A DNA stretch of 64,000 nt from Owenia fusiformis (GCA_903813345.2 CAIIXF020000002.1:17057467-17121466); one strand, 5' to 3'; shown: positions 1 to 11,372, counted from the first letter of the stretch. Made by a program: numbers and translations. The notes: a model not told the origin generated them from the letters alone.

Positions 1-420
1 AAAAAAGCAAAATTTGAATACACCGATTTGCCATTTACTTTGAAATCAAAATTTGTAACTAAATTTATTAAGATGTTGTTTATCGATAACTGTTGATAAT
101 TTGACACGACCCCTCAGATGTGATAATAATTGTTAATGGTTTTGTGGTGAAGCCATAAGTAAATGAGAGTGAGGTTGTTCAGTGCTATCACGTTTTATAA
201 AACACAATCAAATGAAAAAGAGAGGGATAGGTAATAGTTCCAATTGACCCTGCCACCTTTTGCTCAATCCAATAAACTAGGAAGTATCACCTAAGTTGAT
301 AATTTTCGAGATTAGTAATGCTTTTAATTACAGCTTAAAGCTTAAATGCTGCTATGATAACTATTACAACACGCAACATATTATTCTTAACATAACATTT
401 TCAATGAATGTTTTATTCAG
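1..420. other. Non-coding stretch, no gene seen
   Basis: AT-rich sequence without a recognisable coding segment or repeat end. A TTTATT at 411-416 reads AATAAA on the minus strand and lies just past the stop codon of the possible terminal exon at 421-594, so the right edge may be the 3' end of that gene. Confidence 0.4.
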
Positions 421-594
421 TCATCTCACCATTTGTTTGCCCATTTGTGCCTTCAGCTCTGCTATTACATTCTCGAGTAGTTTGACAATATCCTTATAAT
501 CATGCTCCATGTTCCTGGCTGCTCTCTGCGCCTGGTCTGCCAGGTGCACATTGCTCCTAAGCGCCCTGCTCTCATGTATTGCACCCTGCGCATC
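421..594 (-). CDS. Possible terminal exon, coiled-coil protein
   Basis: Reading the minus strand from 594 to 421 gives 57 residues and a TGA stop. The exon would follow a good acceptor (pyrimidine-rich tract then CAG at 597-595), and the stop is followed within a few bases by AATAAA, as expected of a last exon. The peptide is rich in Ala, Glu, Lys, Leu and Arg with heptad-like spacing (for example DIVKLLENVIAELKAQM), so an amphipathic helix or coiled coil is likely. I do not recognise the family. Upstream exons would lie at higher coordinates, where a Harbinger transposon now sits, but none was found up to 8.5 kb. It may be a real gene end, a leftover of a gene, or part of an unrecognised transposon. 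Seen: exon signals and composition. Inferred: that it is expressed. Confidence 0.4.
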   Translation of the reverse strand, partial: DAQGAIHESRALRSNVHLADQAQRAARNMEHDYKDIVKLLENVIAELKAQMGKQMVR

Positions 595-1271
595 CTGCAC
601 AGTAAGATAGAAACTGTTAAAGATTGAGGATCTATGGTTTATGAAGCGATACTTGGAAGGTGCCTTTTCTTTCTGTTTATGACAAAAGAACTCCACAGCA
701 CAAGTATATATAGCAATCAAGTATAAGATACAATTATCATTCCTGTATAACTACAGGCATACATAAGTAGTGAACAACTATACATAATATATTCACAATA
801 TACTATATATACCTATCAAGATGGATGCATCCGGAACCAACTCGTCTTCCAATAAACTAATAACCGATGCAGCCATGCATCTTACACAACTTTGGCATGT
901 GAAATACTCAACCAGCCAATGTTCGTTGATTTGACATTTGACTCTGCTTCACAGTCCCCGAAAACGAGTACTCGTATATTATTGAAATGACTCGCACGTA
1001 GATAATTGGTATATTTTCGGTATGTGCATAGACAATTATGAGTCAAACATGTAAATGATACTTAAAATCTTTGGGGTAAATCCGTTAACTTTCCAACAAG
1101 GTAGACTAAGGCAATAATATACAAAATGGCACTAACTGCCAATTGTTACAGATTCTGAATACCGATAACCTACCACCAAACACCATCTACAGAACAACAT
1201 ATTGGCTAATCTTTGTATGCAAGTCTATGGACTTGCTCTTTGGCTAATCTCTATTACAATATTTTTTGTAG
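595..1271. other. Non-coding stretch left of the Harbinger element
   Basis: No coding segment with family support. A 37-codon plus-strand reading frame starting at 822 (MDASGTNSSSNK...) is open but ends at a stop and has no supporting splice or homology evidence. Confidence 0.4.
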
Positions 1272-1458
1272 TTACACCCCAGTCACATTTCCTGCGGCCG
1301 CCGTGCGGTCTATCATTTCTGCGGCCAGTTGCTTTTCTACGCTCGCCGCGGAATTTCTGCGCTCTTACACCCCAGTCACATTTCCTGCGGCCGCCGTGCG
1401 GTCTATCATTTCTGCGGCCAGTTGCTTTTCTACGCTCGCCGCAGAATTTCTACGCTCT
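1272..1458 (+). repeat. Tandem duplication of the Harbinger left end
   Basis: Two adjacent copies of about 94 bp, each starting TTACACCCCAGTCACATTTC (at 1272 and at 1366) and running through TCTATCATTTCTGCGGCCAG to CTACGCTCGCCGC. The second copy therefore includes a complete extra terminal sequence inside the element. It is followed by a third, diverged subterminal stretch starting TACTTTTGCAGTCACATTTT near 1462. Confidence 0.9.
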
Positions 1459-1849
1459 CATACTTTTGCAGTCACATTTTCCACGACATAAATGGTGACG
1501 CAAGGTCACCGTACGGTCTCCCTGCGGAGAGCGTAGTTTTTTGCAGATACAAGGGCATATGCAATGTGTCTCTGCGGCAAACGTACGTTGACCGTTCTGC
1601 CTTTTGGCCTCTACAACAGCCGTACGCACTTTTAATAGAAACATTGATACTCATTTTGATTTCATTTACATCATATATTGTGAGTACAATTTATAAATGT
1701 TATTTATAGGTCTACATGTAGGATCTTATGTGAAATAAAAAGTGTTGAGTGAAATATGGACCAATAGTAATATAGTTAATCTTTTATATAGAGGTTGCTG
1801 TGGTATCAGTGACCTTAAATGTGGCCCCATATTATGACAACTGTAGTAA

Positions 1850-4221
1850 ATGCCATTACTTTCACTCACAATGCCTCAAAAGAAGAGGCAACACGTATCA
1901 AAAGAAAGGAACAAGAAGAATGCCATCCTTGATGATTCGGGTGATGAAGACGATTTCTCTGTCACCCAGAAAATAGTAGAATTCTATGAGGGACATCCAT
2001 ATCTATTTGATCTCCGGCACGAGAACTATCGCAATAACAAACTAAAGGAGGCAAAGTTGGCCGAGTTGGCAACATATATTAAATGGAATGGTCAGTAGAA
2101 TGAAAGCAGAATATCTACAGTAAAAAATTCAAAAAAAATGAACAAATCAAATTATCTTAAATTGGAATGCTCTTGGCTCAGACATCTTTCAGAATAAATG
2201 TAATGTGTGTATTGTATCCTTCATTACCACATTATTTCTATGTGAGTACGTTACAATTTTCAATATTTTTTAAAAGCATATTTACATCAACAGGTTGCGT
2301 TTTTTATACATAACATAACCTTGGCCTTTAAAATCATATTGAAATCATCAAAATCTGGAGTACATTATCTTTTCCCATTTTAAAAAGGGCTAGTAGAGCT
2401 ACCCTTTCAGCATCTAGAGAGCTACAAAATATAGTAAAATGTTCTAATGTCTCAATCTCATGTCTTTTTATTTTTAAGTGGATAAGATTAAAAGGAGATT
2501 TAAGAACCTTCGAAGTGCCCATGGCAAGCTGAAAAACCGAGCCGGGTCTTCCGGGAAATCAGGTCAATCGTCTTGCAGATTAACTAGTCGACAGGAGTGG
2601 AAAATACGGAACTTGGCCTTTCTGGATAATGTCATTCAGCCTCGGTCCATGGGACAGGAGATGGGAAGGGTAAGCATCAGCATTGAATTGTTATATAGTT
2701 ATATAGGAGGTGAGGTTTCCCCCCCCCCCTCCTGCAGATACTTACAACAATTAGTTTGAAAGTGTACCTTATAACGATGAATGTCTTTGTAAATATTATC
2801 AGATAATTTGTAAAATGTTCACTTTGTTTGTGTGAAATATGTAAGTCGGTCTACAGCGCATTTTAAGTATATTTAATTGAATTCTTAAGTCTTTAAATGA
2901 AAGAGTTTCAATTACGAGAATATCCACTTCGGTACTTTTTACTAGTCACTTTTTGTATTGTTCGTGTTTGCATTCATACTTCAGGCTGCTGGTGAGGAGT
3001 GTTACGAGGACGATGAGGATACTGATATTGAGTTACAAGATAACATATTGGCACCGGCTAATGATAACGACGAGAGAGGGGCTGAAGATTTAAGGGTAGG
3101 TACCAGCGTAGGGAACCAGAACGGCTTATCTAATCAGAACGTTTACAGGCCCGGAACAAGCAGCACCTCTCTCATTAGAAGAAAAAGAAAAGCCTCGAAA
3201 AATACACCCAATGTCGGAAACATCCTCACAGAGATGTTGCTTGAGAACCGGAGAAAAGATAGAGAAATAGAGAAAAATGTTAATGATGGCTTTTTCAATA
3301 AAAATCAAACAGTATACCGTAATGTCATATAACATGTACTTTATGTATTTTAACATTATCTTTCAAATAATTTTTCCGATTTTAGTTGAACGAATCAGCA
3401 AATACTACAGGTACACTGGACGAGAGAGAGGCATGGGGCAACTGGCTCCCTACGGTGGTGCGCAATTGCCCGAAGGAGAAATTCAAGCAGTTTCAAATGG
3501 ACACATTGTCCCTCTCCCAACGCTATCGGCCTGAAGATGAGGCGCAACTTACAAGTAGTCAGGCTAGTCAAGGTGAATCCCATGCTCAACAAACAATCAT
3601 GACGCCGGAGCCTGCGACCTCTCATTTCTCGACCCACGCCAACTTACAGAACCCTTCCGAGCGCTTCCAAAATACATCCAACTGTTTCCAAAGCCAGCCA
3701 GAGCCACTATTCCACTACGAACAGCAGCATATGCCAGTGTATAACAGGCAGCCACAATTTAGGCATTTAATAGTAAGTCTTTTTAATTAGGAGAATCAGA
3801 AATATATTTTAATTACGCATTGATTTAGAACGGAATATACTTTGTATTTTACCAAATCTTCTATTGTGTCTGTAGATAAGCAATAATATAGCTGCATTAA
3901 TTGTGTTTATAGACCAAGCAACATCAACAATCCACTAGCCCCAACTCTGCTCAAACTCCCGTCGCCAAGGGCAACATCATCGCCTCTTCATTTCAATTAC
4001 CGATCAATGATGTGCACAACCAGAATCTCAATCTTGTTTCTCACACACAGCCAGGGGAGCAAATGAGACTCCCTAGTAATGAAATCGGTGCACGTAGATT
4101 CGGAATCAATGTTACCAGAGAGGACCAGTCAATGCTCAACGCACCATTTGGAAATCGTTCGTCATCTTCAATCGACAAGGCAGACAAGTCTTTTTACGAG
4201 ACAGAGTCTGATACCAGTTAA
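1850..4221 (+). CDS. MADF/BESS-domain DNA-binding protein of the Harbinger element
   Basis: Five exons join in phase: 1850-2090, 2479-2669, 2985-3278, 3386-3772 and 3913-4221, giving 473 aa (a second Met lies at 1871). Residues about 36-140 look like a MADF domain, a Myb/SANT-related three-helix DNA-binding fold: VEFYEGHPYLFDLRHENY, then IKRRFKNLRSAHGKLKNR across the first splice junction. Residues about 258-285 (NWLPTVVRNCPKEKFKQFQM) resemble a BESS protein-interaction motif, which often follows MADF. Between them is an acidic stretch and a basic RRKRKASK cluster that could be a nuclear signal; the C-terminal 190 residues are Gln/Ser/Asn-rich and probably disordered. It lies inside the transposon, convergent with the transposase. 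By analogy with the Myb-like second protein of other Harbinger elements it probably binds the element's ends and helps transposase enter the nucleus; that role is inferred. Donors GTCAGT and GTTAAT are weaker than average. Confidence 0.85.
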
Positions 4222-4853
4222 TATCTATATGGGACACTGAGTGCCCTGAGTACATTGAATATCTGTGAGGTAATTACACCCCCTTCAGGTGTTTGACAAC
4301 AGTAACTCCCATTTTGGGTAATCGAAGACGATTTTTGTGATTAAAAGTATGTCATTGAAATATCATTAATAATCGAAGTATTACGGAAAAAATCACTATT
4401 TAAGGAAAAAAAGCTTTGATATCGTATCCAATCAATATTGCTTGTTGCCAAACTTATGGACTGGAGTGTACATGCATTTGGATTTTTGTTTGTTTCGTGA
4501 TTTATTGAAAGAATATTTGTTATATTACTTTGTATGCATAATGAATTATTGACAGAATTAAATGAACGTTTACATCAACCATGAAATAAACATATAATCC
4601 TTTCCAATACTAATCGCAATGTTTATTAAGATGCAAAGTATATATATTTGCCGTCATTTATATTCTTAACGTTTATTTAAAACTGTTCCCTGTTTCATGT
4701 ATTCTTGGACAAAACAGAAACAAACCTATAAATATGCAACATCCCAATGCTTTATTTTACTTACAATTAGGATTACATTCTCAAATACTGGTTAACATGT
4801 CCTTATAAGCGTGCTACAAAGTTAATTTTTATTGTCCAGTGAGTCATACTATT
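4222..4853. other. Intergenic gap between the two Harbinger genes
   Basis: AT-rich spacer holding the 3' ends of the two convergent transposon genes. Nothing else was recognised. Confidence 0.5.
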
Positions 4854-6682
4854 TTACCGGTTGATGGCTGCCTCCTGCCATGGCACTCTGCCGGCATCAG
4901 ATTGGAAATAGTGCTTCAGGTGTATCCTCAGCTCCTTGCCGGCACGAGTCTCCCGTGGGGCACGTTCTACGCCATGCATGTCGTCGAGGTAGCCAGCATG
5001 TCTCCATGGCCCAGGTATAATAACACCGTTTTCCTGCTCAGCGTCAAGGTCGCCATTCTGCAAGTTCAGAAAGCGGACACGCATCAGGTTGTGGAGAGTC
5101 ACACACGCCTTGGTAATCTTGGTTGCAGTTTCGGATGTGGTCATCAGTGTTGTAAGAAGGCAACGGAAACGGTTTGCCAGAATCCCAAAGGCATTCTCGA
5201 CTATTCTTCGAGCACGGGAACATCTGTAATAAATAAAATCAAACTAGCTAAAACAATTATCATGTGAAAATATGAAATGGAAACTACATTTTAACTAAAT
5301 TTTTAATTGATCAATCTTTAATATGAGCAGTGAAAAAATGAAATGCCTTTCTTCAAGTGTCACTTTTTCAACACAATCAAATTTCAATTGTTTGATGCTT
5401 CATTAAAATCTCAGAAATACTAAAGGCAAGTCAGATTTATAGGGATATTCATTATATGTTATTAACTTGTGAAGTTATTTAAGATTCATGATCAAGTGCA
5501 AAGATACGGGAAAATAAATGAACTATCCCAAATAATAAAAATGGTAATGATGGCAATATTGTTAAAAATCTTTTTTCTTCAAATAAACGTTATATTTTGG
5601 ATTTTTTTAGAAAATAAACATGACATGGAATGATATTAGGCCAAGCAATTCTAAAATTGAAACAATTTTATCAACATGAAGCGATATCGTAACCAAAGTA
5701 CTTGCTAGATCTGATTCTGCTTAAAGTAATTGTTATTTGAAAATTACCTGTAGTTGAAAATACGCTCCTCATGCGTGAGGTTCCTGTGTGAGAATGGCTT
5801 CACCATGTATGTGCGTAAGGGGAATGCGTCATCTCCGATGAAGAAGTAGGGCACGTCGAGGTCGTCGTTTTGGAGTGGGTCAGAGGGAGGAAAGCCAAGT
5901 CTCCCTTCACGGAGGTCGGGTTCAAGAGACGATCGGTTGAAAATACCAGCATCAGAGGCAGATCCTTCCGCACCCACATTCACCCATAGAAAACGGTAGT
6001 CTGCGTCCACGAGTCCCAATAGTGCAATTGAGAAGAAGCCCTTATAATTATAGAACGTACTTCCTGAATTTGATGGCTTCTTTATCCTAATGTGTTTGCC
6101 GTCTATGGCACCGCATGCATGTGGAAAGTTCCATCTTCTGTCAAAACCTCGTGCTACCTCCTTCCATCCGCCTGGCGTAGTAGGGGTCGCAAGTACCTCA
6201 TCCTGGTACTCTGCTGAGATTGCATCGCATACCTTGGGCACAAACAGGGATATCGTATTGTGTGCAACCCTAAAGCTGTAAGCAAGCGAGTGGTAGGAGT
6301 CACCAGTTGCCAGGAACCGGAGTGTAATAGCAAGCTTCAGCCCTGGCGCCAGGGGAGGTCTACCGCTTTCACATTTTGATATCCTTGGGCCAACACGCAT
6401 TAGCATTTCATGAAACATGGCAAGCTCCATTCGTAGGAAATTTTTAAAGTCTCCCCTAGATTCTCGCATAAGCTCCTGCATCGAGTTGTCATATTGACCT
6501 AGTGGAACACGCCTCGTGAGCCAGGGCTTGACCCACATTATGCGTCGCCTTCTGTGCTGCTGGGCCTGCCTCTGCTCTTCCAAGATTAGCGCAGCTATAA
6601 GGTAATCCCGATCACGTTGCACTCGCCTCAGCTGCATTCTCAGATAACCCAACCTGAGTCTTTGAGGTACAACAAGCGCCAT
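4854..6682 (-). CDS. Harbinger (HARBI1-type) DDE transposase
   Basis: Two exons on the minus strand, 6682-5748 and 5223-4854, joined by a CAG|GTAA donor and an ACAG acceptor in phase, give 434 aa ending at a TAA. The reading frame is open further upstream to a GTG at 6706, but the first ATG is at 6682. Family signatures are clear: ACGAIDGKHIRIKKP holds the first catalytic Asp (about residue 194), VNVGAEGSASDAGIFNRS the second (about 244), and SRARRIVENAFGILANRF, just after the splice junction, the catalytic Glu (about 321). The middle has the family's GRPPL...LAITLRFLATGDSYHSLA helix-turn-helix-like stretch. The N-terminal 60 residues are Arg/Gln-rich. Length is somewhat above human HARBI1 (349 aa), as usual for invertebrate Harbinger transposases. 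The enzyme cuts and pastes the element at TTA/TAA targets. All three acidic catalytic residues are present and no break is visible. Neighbour: the convergent MADF gene. Confidence 0.93.
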
Positions 6683-6826
6683 GTAACAGTATTGCCTTGT
6701 GTTCACAGCAAAGATATGATAGAAAACCTGACCTAAAAACGTGTTTCCTAAATTACATAATCAAAACCCTACGACAGACGCAAGTCAACCGCAAGCCCGA
6801 CGACCTTTCTGCGGTCTGGCTACGGG

Positions 6827-7436
6827 CTGTTGATTTCTACGGCGACCTCAGAAATGAACAAAAATTATAACTCCGAGTTATAATTTCTACGCCTTCCTGC
6901 GGCCTGTAAAAATCTGCATTCGCCGCACGGAGGCCGCAAGGCGAGCGTAGTTTTTCTACGCTCGCCGCAGAAATTCACCGATTTAATTGTTCTGCGATCG
7001 ACATGCGGCCGCCGTGCGACAAATGTGACTGGGGTGTAATACTTTTGCAGTCACATTTCCCACGGCAGCCGCACGGTGAATTTTAAATTTCTGTTGATAA
7101 ATCATACTTTTTTCATTTTATTTACATCAGGACAATTTATAAATGTTATTCATAGTGCTAGGATGTAATAACAAATGAAAAGTGATCGTGAAACATTGAC
7201 AAATAATGATTCAATCTTGTTGAGCCAGTTGATTTCTACGGGGACCTCAGAAATGAACAAATATTATAACTCCGAGTTATAATTTCTACGCCTTCCCTGC
7301 GGCCTGTAAAAATCTGCATTCGCCGTAAGGAGGCCGCAAGGCGAGCGTAGTTTTTCTACGCTCGCCGCAGAAATTCACCGATTTAATTGTTCTGCGGTCG
7401 ACCTGCGGCCGCCGTGCGACAAATGTGACTGGGGTG
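6827..7436 (-). repeat. Duplicated Harbinger right end
   Basis: A block of about 210 bp at 6827-7040 (GTTGATTTCTACGGCGACC to GACTGGGGTGTAA) recurs at 7208-7436 with few differences. Both copies end in the inverted terminal sequence, so the element carries two right ends. The 170 bp between them (7041-7207) resembles the inner left-end region 1460-1790, including TACTTTTGCAGTCACATTT and ACAATTTATAAATGTTAT. That suggests an earlier insertion or exchange between ends. Confidence 0.85.
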
Positions 7437-7559
7437 TTAGTCGTAGGTTAACAACAATTTTCTGGAAACTGGATTTTTTACAAGTCGTGAAAAACCTACG
7501 AATCTACGACATCGTAAGTCTACAACATTTCTGGAAACGACCCCCTGGGTAGTTAAAAT

Positions 7560-8520
7560 TTAGCTTATATTTGTGAATGCAACTTTCGGCTGTCGACTAG
7601 CGAATTAATCTTCTATTTTATCACCATTCCATTCATATTTGAATGAGTTGGCCATAAAACAGTAGCCTTTCTTAATTCGGTAGCCGTTAGTTGCATGGCG
7701 AATACAAGCTTGTTCTGTTTTGAAATGGCTTAACTTGGCTTGCAAATAGCGGCTACTGCTAGTTGCATTCGTGAATACAAGCTTAGTTTGTATTCGCGAA
7801 TGCAACTTGCGGCTACCGGCTAGCAGGTTGATTGCAATTTGATGGCAAACTCTGCCGTCCATCCTAAAATATATCACGCCAAACCCAAACCGCTGACTTA
7901 AAATTTTATTTTATTTATTATAATCGATTCTTTCATTGTAAAAAAGTCATATGATCACTGATCACTGTTCGTCGACTGACGGGTTGTTCCATCCTTGGTC
8001 CAAGGGTATTTCACTTCTTTCCATACTGAATTGAGTAATAAATGAAGTCCTTGGCAATTGAATGAAGGATGGGGTTGTTCGTAATTACAACTTCAAAATG
8101 ACGGATTAATCTATGAAAATTAATAGGTTAATCCGATAGCCGCTAGCCGCTATTTGCATTCACGAATACAAACTTAAATAACGGGTCAATCTGCCTATTG
8201 ATTTAGCTGCAAGTAGAGATGACCTACGATCTGTTCGCTTATTAAACCGGGCGACTTTATTGTAATTGATCATACCCTGCGCGCAGAGTCTAGTTAAACT
8301 ACGAAGCTCTCTTTTAAGAAGTGAAGTCGATCAAACGAATGCAAAGGGTAAATTGATCAATACAGTGACATCAGAAATCATGATCACTGATCACTGTTCG
8401 TCGACTAACAGGTTTTTAGTCAAATCTTTAAAACGACAAGTTGGTTTGAGATGAAAATTAATATAAGGTTAATCCGGTAGCCGACATCCAAAAGTTGCAT
8501 TCGCTAAGTCTCGAGTTTGT
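7560..8520. repeat. Cluster of degenerate inverted and direct repeats
   Basis: The motif pair GAATGCAACT..CGGCTACCGG and its complement recurs about six times (near 7575, 7690, 7755, 7800, 8140 and 8470), often with ATTCGCGAATRCAA. A short hairpin sits around 7750-7835. GATCACTGATCACTGTTCGTCGACT occurs in two copies near 7955 and 8385. This looks like several old, mutually inserted short elements; a related piece lies at 10930-10995. No coding potential beyond short chance frames. Confidence 0.6.
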
Positions 8521-8574
8521 TTCAATCATATTTATTTTCTGTTTACCCCATAAAAGTGGGGAGTATCTGCTTTG

Positions 8575-9310
8575 AAAGGAGTGGTATCGATATGAGAACT
8601 TTTTGAACACACGTTTCTCTTAAACCAGTCATAAAAAATCTAAAAATTTAACACATCGTCAATTTAATGGTCATCTTTTGAATGGTAACAATATAATTTG
8701 AAAAATATCTATATACTTTCATCTATATTGTTTTGGAAAACACATCTAACACTTGTTTCGTTCTTGGTATGATGTTTCCAGAGTGAAATGAAACATCTTT
8801 CCGAACCTCATTGGAACAAAACGACATAAACGAAACATGTATGGGTCTCTCAATATTGTAATTGTTCAAATGAAATTTCGGTTGACTTTAAAAAAGTATC
8901 TTGTTAATGAAATAAAAGGTTTATCTTGATTTTTATCTATTTTGGGGATTTTGTTTTAATTTTTGAATTATTTTTTAAAATCAACCAAAAAGTCCTTTGA
9001 ATAACTATAATATTGAGAGGTCTAAAACATGTTGTACGGATATGCTATTTTGTTCCAACAAGGTTCGGAAAGAAATTTTATTTCATTCTCAAGAATTAGT
9101 AGAAAGGAGCAAAAACAATTGCACTAAAAAAACAAAAAATGTTAACAAAATCAGTTATGAGATATTTCTAAATAATTTTCGCATTAAATTGTTGTCAATC
9201 AGTCAACATTATATGAAATACCGTGTTTTTTACAGATTGTTTTCAATGATTGGTTTAGGAGAAAAACATTGTTGAATTCAGTTACCCATATCGATACCAA
9301 TCCTTTACTC
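8575..9310. repeat. Inverted pair of a 0.3 kb repeat
   Basis: A segment of about 310 bp in minus orientation at 8580-8885 (ends near GGTATCGATATG and GGGTCTCTCAATATTGTAA) is matched by a more diverged plus-orientation copy at 9005-9300. A third copy lies at 32395-32690 inside a mariner-like element. Shared landmarks are ATATTGAGAG, TTTTGTTCCAA, GGTTCGG and ATATCGATACCA. So this is probably the core of old mariner-like non-autonomous elements. Confidence 0.65.
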
Positions 9311-9404
9311 ATCCGTTTACTCATTACGGTAACTAAGGGCATGTGAGCACCAAAAAATGAAAGGATATATAGAGATATGCGTAGCAAAATTTATAGCAAC
9401 ACAT

Positions 9405-9680
9405 TTTCTCAATCAATAAGAAAGGAGCATGTAAGATATGGCAAGCCATTTTCAAAGGGCTATATCTTTAGTTCGAAGAATAATTTAACCACAAAATCAA
9501 ATGGTTCTGTTAGATCCATGTCTTATCTTCAATAAATGACATTAGGATGATAATCAAAATGATTGGATTATCTCTTAAGCTGTCCCTAATCCACCCATCC
9601 TCACCAATTTCCCCTGATTCAGACGCAATTTTCACCAAAAGTGCAGGCCTTTTTAATAATTTTTAGTGCAAAGTTGTATT
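9405..9680 (+). repeat. Dispersed repeat, copy 1 (inverted partner at 14770)
   Basis: About 250 bp from ATGGCAAGCCATTTTCAAAG through CTCTTAAGCTGTCCCTAATC to ATTTTCACCAAAAGTGCAG. It reappears reverse-complemented at 14790-15010. No coding potential. Family unknown. Confidence 0.7.
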
Positions 9681-9689
9681 GAACTTTCA

Positions 9690-10430
9690 GACATGATTTA
9701 AACTGTAAAGGGGAAAAGTTAATTATGAACCTACTTTTTGGTGTTTTTTTCGTGATTTTTTCGGATTTTTTCTGATATTATAAGGTGCTTCATACTTATA
9801 TTATACAATTACAAAATAGAGGGCAGCTAAGTGTCATAAATAATTTGTTTCGCTGTTTCAAACACTCGGATAGTGACTTACTCAGCATTATGGATTGCCT
9901 TAATCCTGTATTTTACCTTGACAATTGTTTGTGGATAAAACAGTTGTGTCATTCACGTAGAGCTATTTATATACTGAATAGTTCTTTCTAATTACATGTG
10001 CCTGGTTTTGGCTATTCAACCTAGACTCTTTGTTTGGGCAGGCTGAAATGAATAAGTGTGAAAATAAAATGAATTACAGGGTGAGGCAAAAAATATCATC
10101 CAAAGAAATGTTATTAGCTCATTCATCCAGTATGAGTTGAAATCATATTTAGTTAATTTTACCATGTAAAATCTTTTTGTATTTAACCATGTTTTATGGG
10201 TCCATTCCTCAAGGTCACAATTCTATGGCCATTCTACAAATTTTAGCCTCGTCCCTTCAGGCAGACCTGCACTGGTCGGTTGAGAATGTAAGGTCACCGT
10301 CACAGAAATTGTTCTCCTACTTGTTGTAGGGGTTGACATTATCTCAGAGATGTAGTCATGAGATGAGGCTGGCATTTTGGACCATGTTTCGTTTTATAGC
10401 CATAAAATCCAAGACTATTTGGGCAGGGTC
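9690..10430. other. Non-coding stretch
   Basis: AT-rich, no gene seen. TACAGGGTGAGGCAAAAAATATC at 10076-10098 resembles the end of a mariner-like element (TA target then CAGGGTG), but no partner end was found nearby. Confidence 0.4.
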
Positions 10431-10432
10431 GA

Positions 10433-10711
10433 TAGTACAATAACGTCATTTCTGCGAGCAATATAGTGAAATATTGGACCTTGGGCCATTATTACCACCG
10501 TTAACGACCAGGGCTGAAATAGCAAGAAATATTACGCACTGAACGATATCTAATTTCCCGGGGAAAAATTGCCGGTCCAGAATATATTCTAGACCGGTCC
10601 ATATGGACCAGCACTATGACGTCACACATTTCTTAGGTCGACATAGTAAAATGAATGCCTTCTAAACTAGCACTAAAACCCCTAGAACTGGCCCGGCAAG
10701 GTGGTAATAAT
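10433..10711. mobile_element. Half hairpin plus 224-bp MITE
   Basis: 10433-10487 is one arm of the hairpin that is complete at 55074-55174. Directly next to it, 10488-10711 is a 224-bp element with terminal inverted repeats ATTATTACCACC / GGTGGTAATAAT. It shares almost its full length with 54846-55069 in opposite orientation. The inside holds AGACCGGTCCATATGGACC and TGACGTCA. No coding potential; a non-autonomous DNA transposon is the likely explanation. Confidence 0.75.
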
Positions 10712-11372
10712 TAAACTTAGTAAAATGAAAGAACATTAAACAAGGTTTTATTATGCAAAATAACACTTTAACAGATGCAGAATTTGTTTGGGCTACATTT
10801 TTGGCTCACTCGGTATTAGACTGCACTTTGATAGTATTCATGATGTCATATGTTGGGTAAAAGGCGATGATTTAACCTACTGTTGATGGCAAATTCATTT
10901 TAATACGAATGAATAGTGGCAGGTGCTATTTATATCTAATGAGCCATAAAATAGTAGGTTGATCTGGCAGCTGTTAGTTGAATTCGCGAATACTACTTGT
11001 AAGGGGGTTTCAAAGCCCGTGGTCACCTATGTAGTTTCTTCATCCTAGGTCAAATCCACTCAAGAATGCTCTTAATTACAATGGTGTTATATTAGATGCA
11101 GCATCTATTAATTTCTTGAATCACAGCACCCCTAAGCTTAATCATAATTCCGTTGATTGACCTACAGCATAGGCCTAGGGAAAAGTAGTAGGAAGGCAGC
11201 TTATGAGTGCTCTCGATGTTCATAATCTTACTACTACTTTTACATAGGCCTATGGCCTACAGATAAGTTTGGGATCCCTTATTAAAACCAAAACCTCTAA
11301 TTCTAATTACAGCCCCTAAAAACAACAACCCCGAACCAAGTGCATGTGGCAGTCGCATTTTTATATGCCAAC

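Larger units (their letters stand above)
1275..7436. mobile_element. PIF/Harbinger DNA transposon, whole-looking, about 6.2 kb
   Basis: The element begins CACCCCAGTCACATTT at 1275 and ends with the inverted copy of those 16 bases at 7421-7436. It is flanked by TTA at 1272-1274 and TTA at 7437-7439, the 3-bp target duplication typical of PIF/Harbinger. It carries two convergent spliced genes: a MADF/BESS DNA-binding protein on the plus strand (1850-4221) and a DDE transposase on the minus strand (6682-4854). Both splice into uninterrupted proteins, so the element could be autonomous. Just inside both ends lie GC-rich blocks with motifs such as CTGCGGCCGCCGTGCG and CTACGCTCGCCGC, much richer in GC than the surroundings and repeated in both orientations. 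In this superfamily the second protein (usually Myb/SANT-like) binds subterminal repeats and helps bring the transposase to DNA. Host consequence: it separates the orphan exon at 421-594 from anything upstream. Confidence 0.93.

Noticed and set aside
1202-1709. Overlapping open frames of 92-126 codons on both strands
   Set aside because: They lie in the duplicated GC-rich transposon end; the peptide repeats are a by-product of the tandem duplication.
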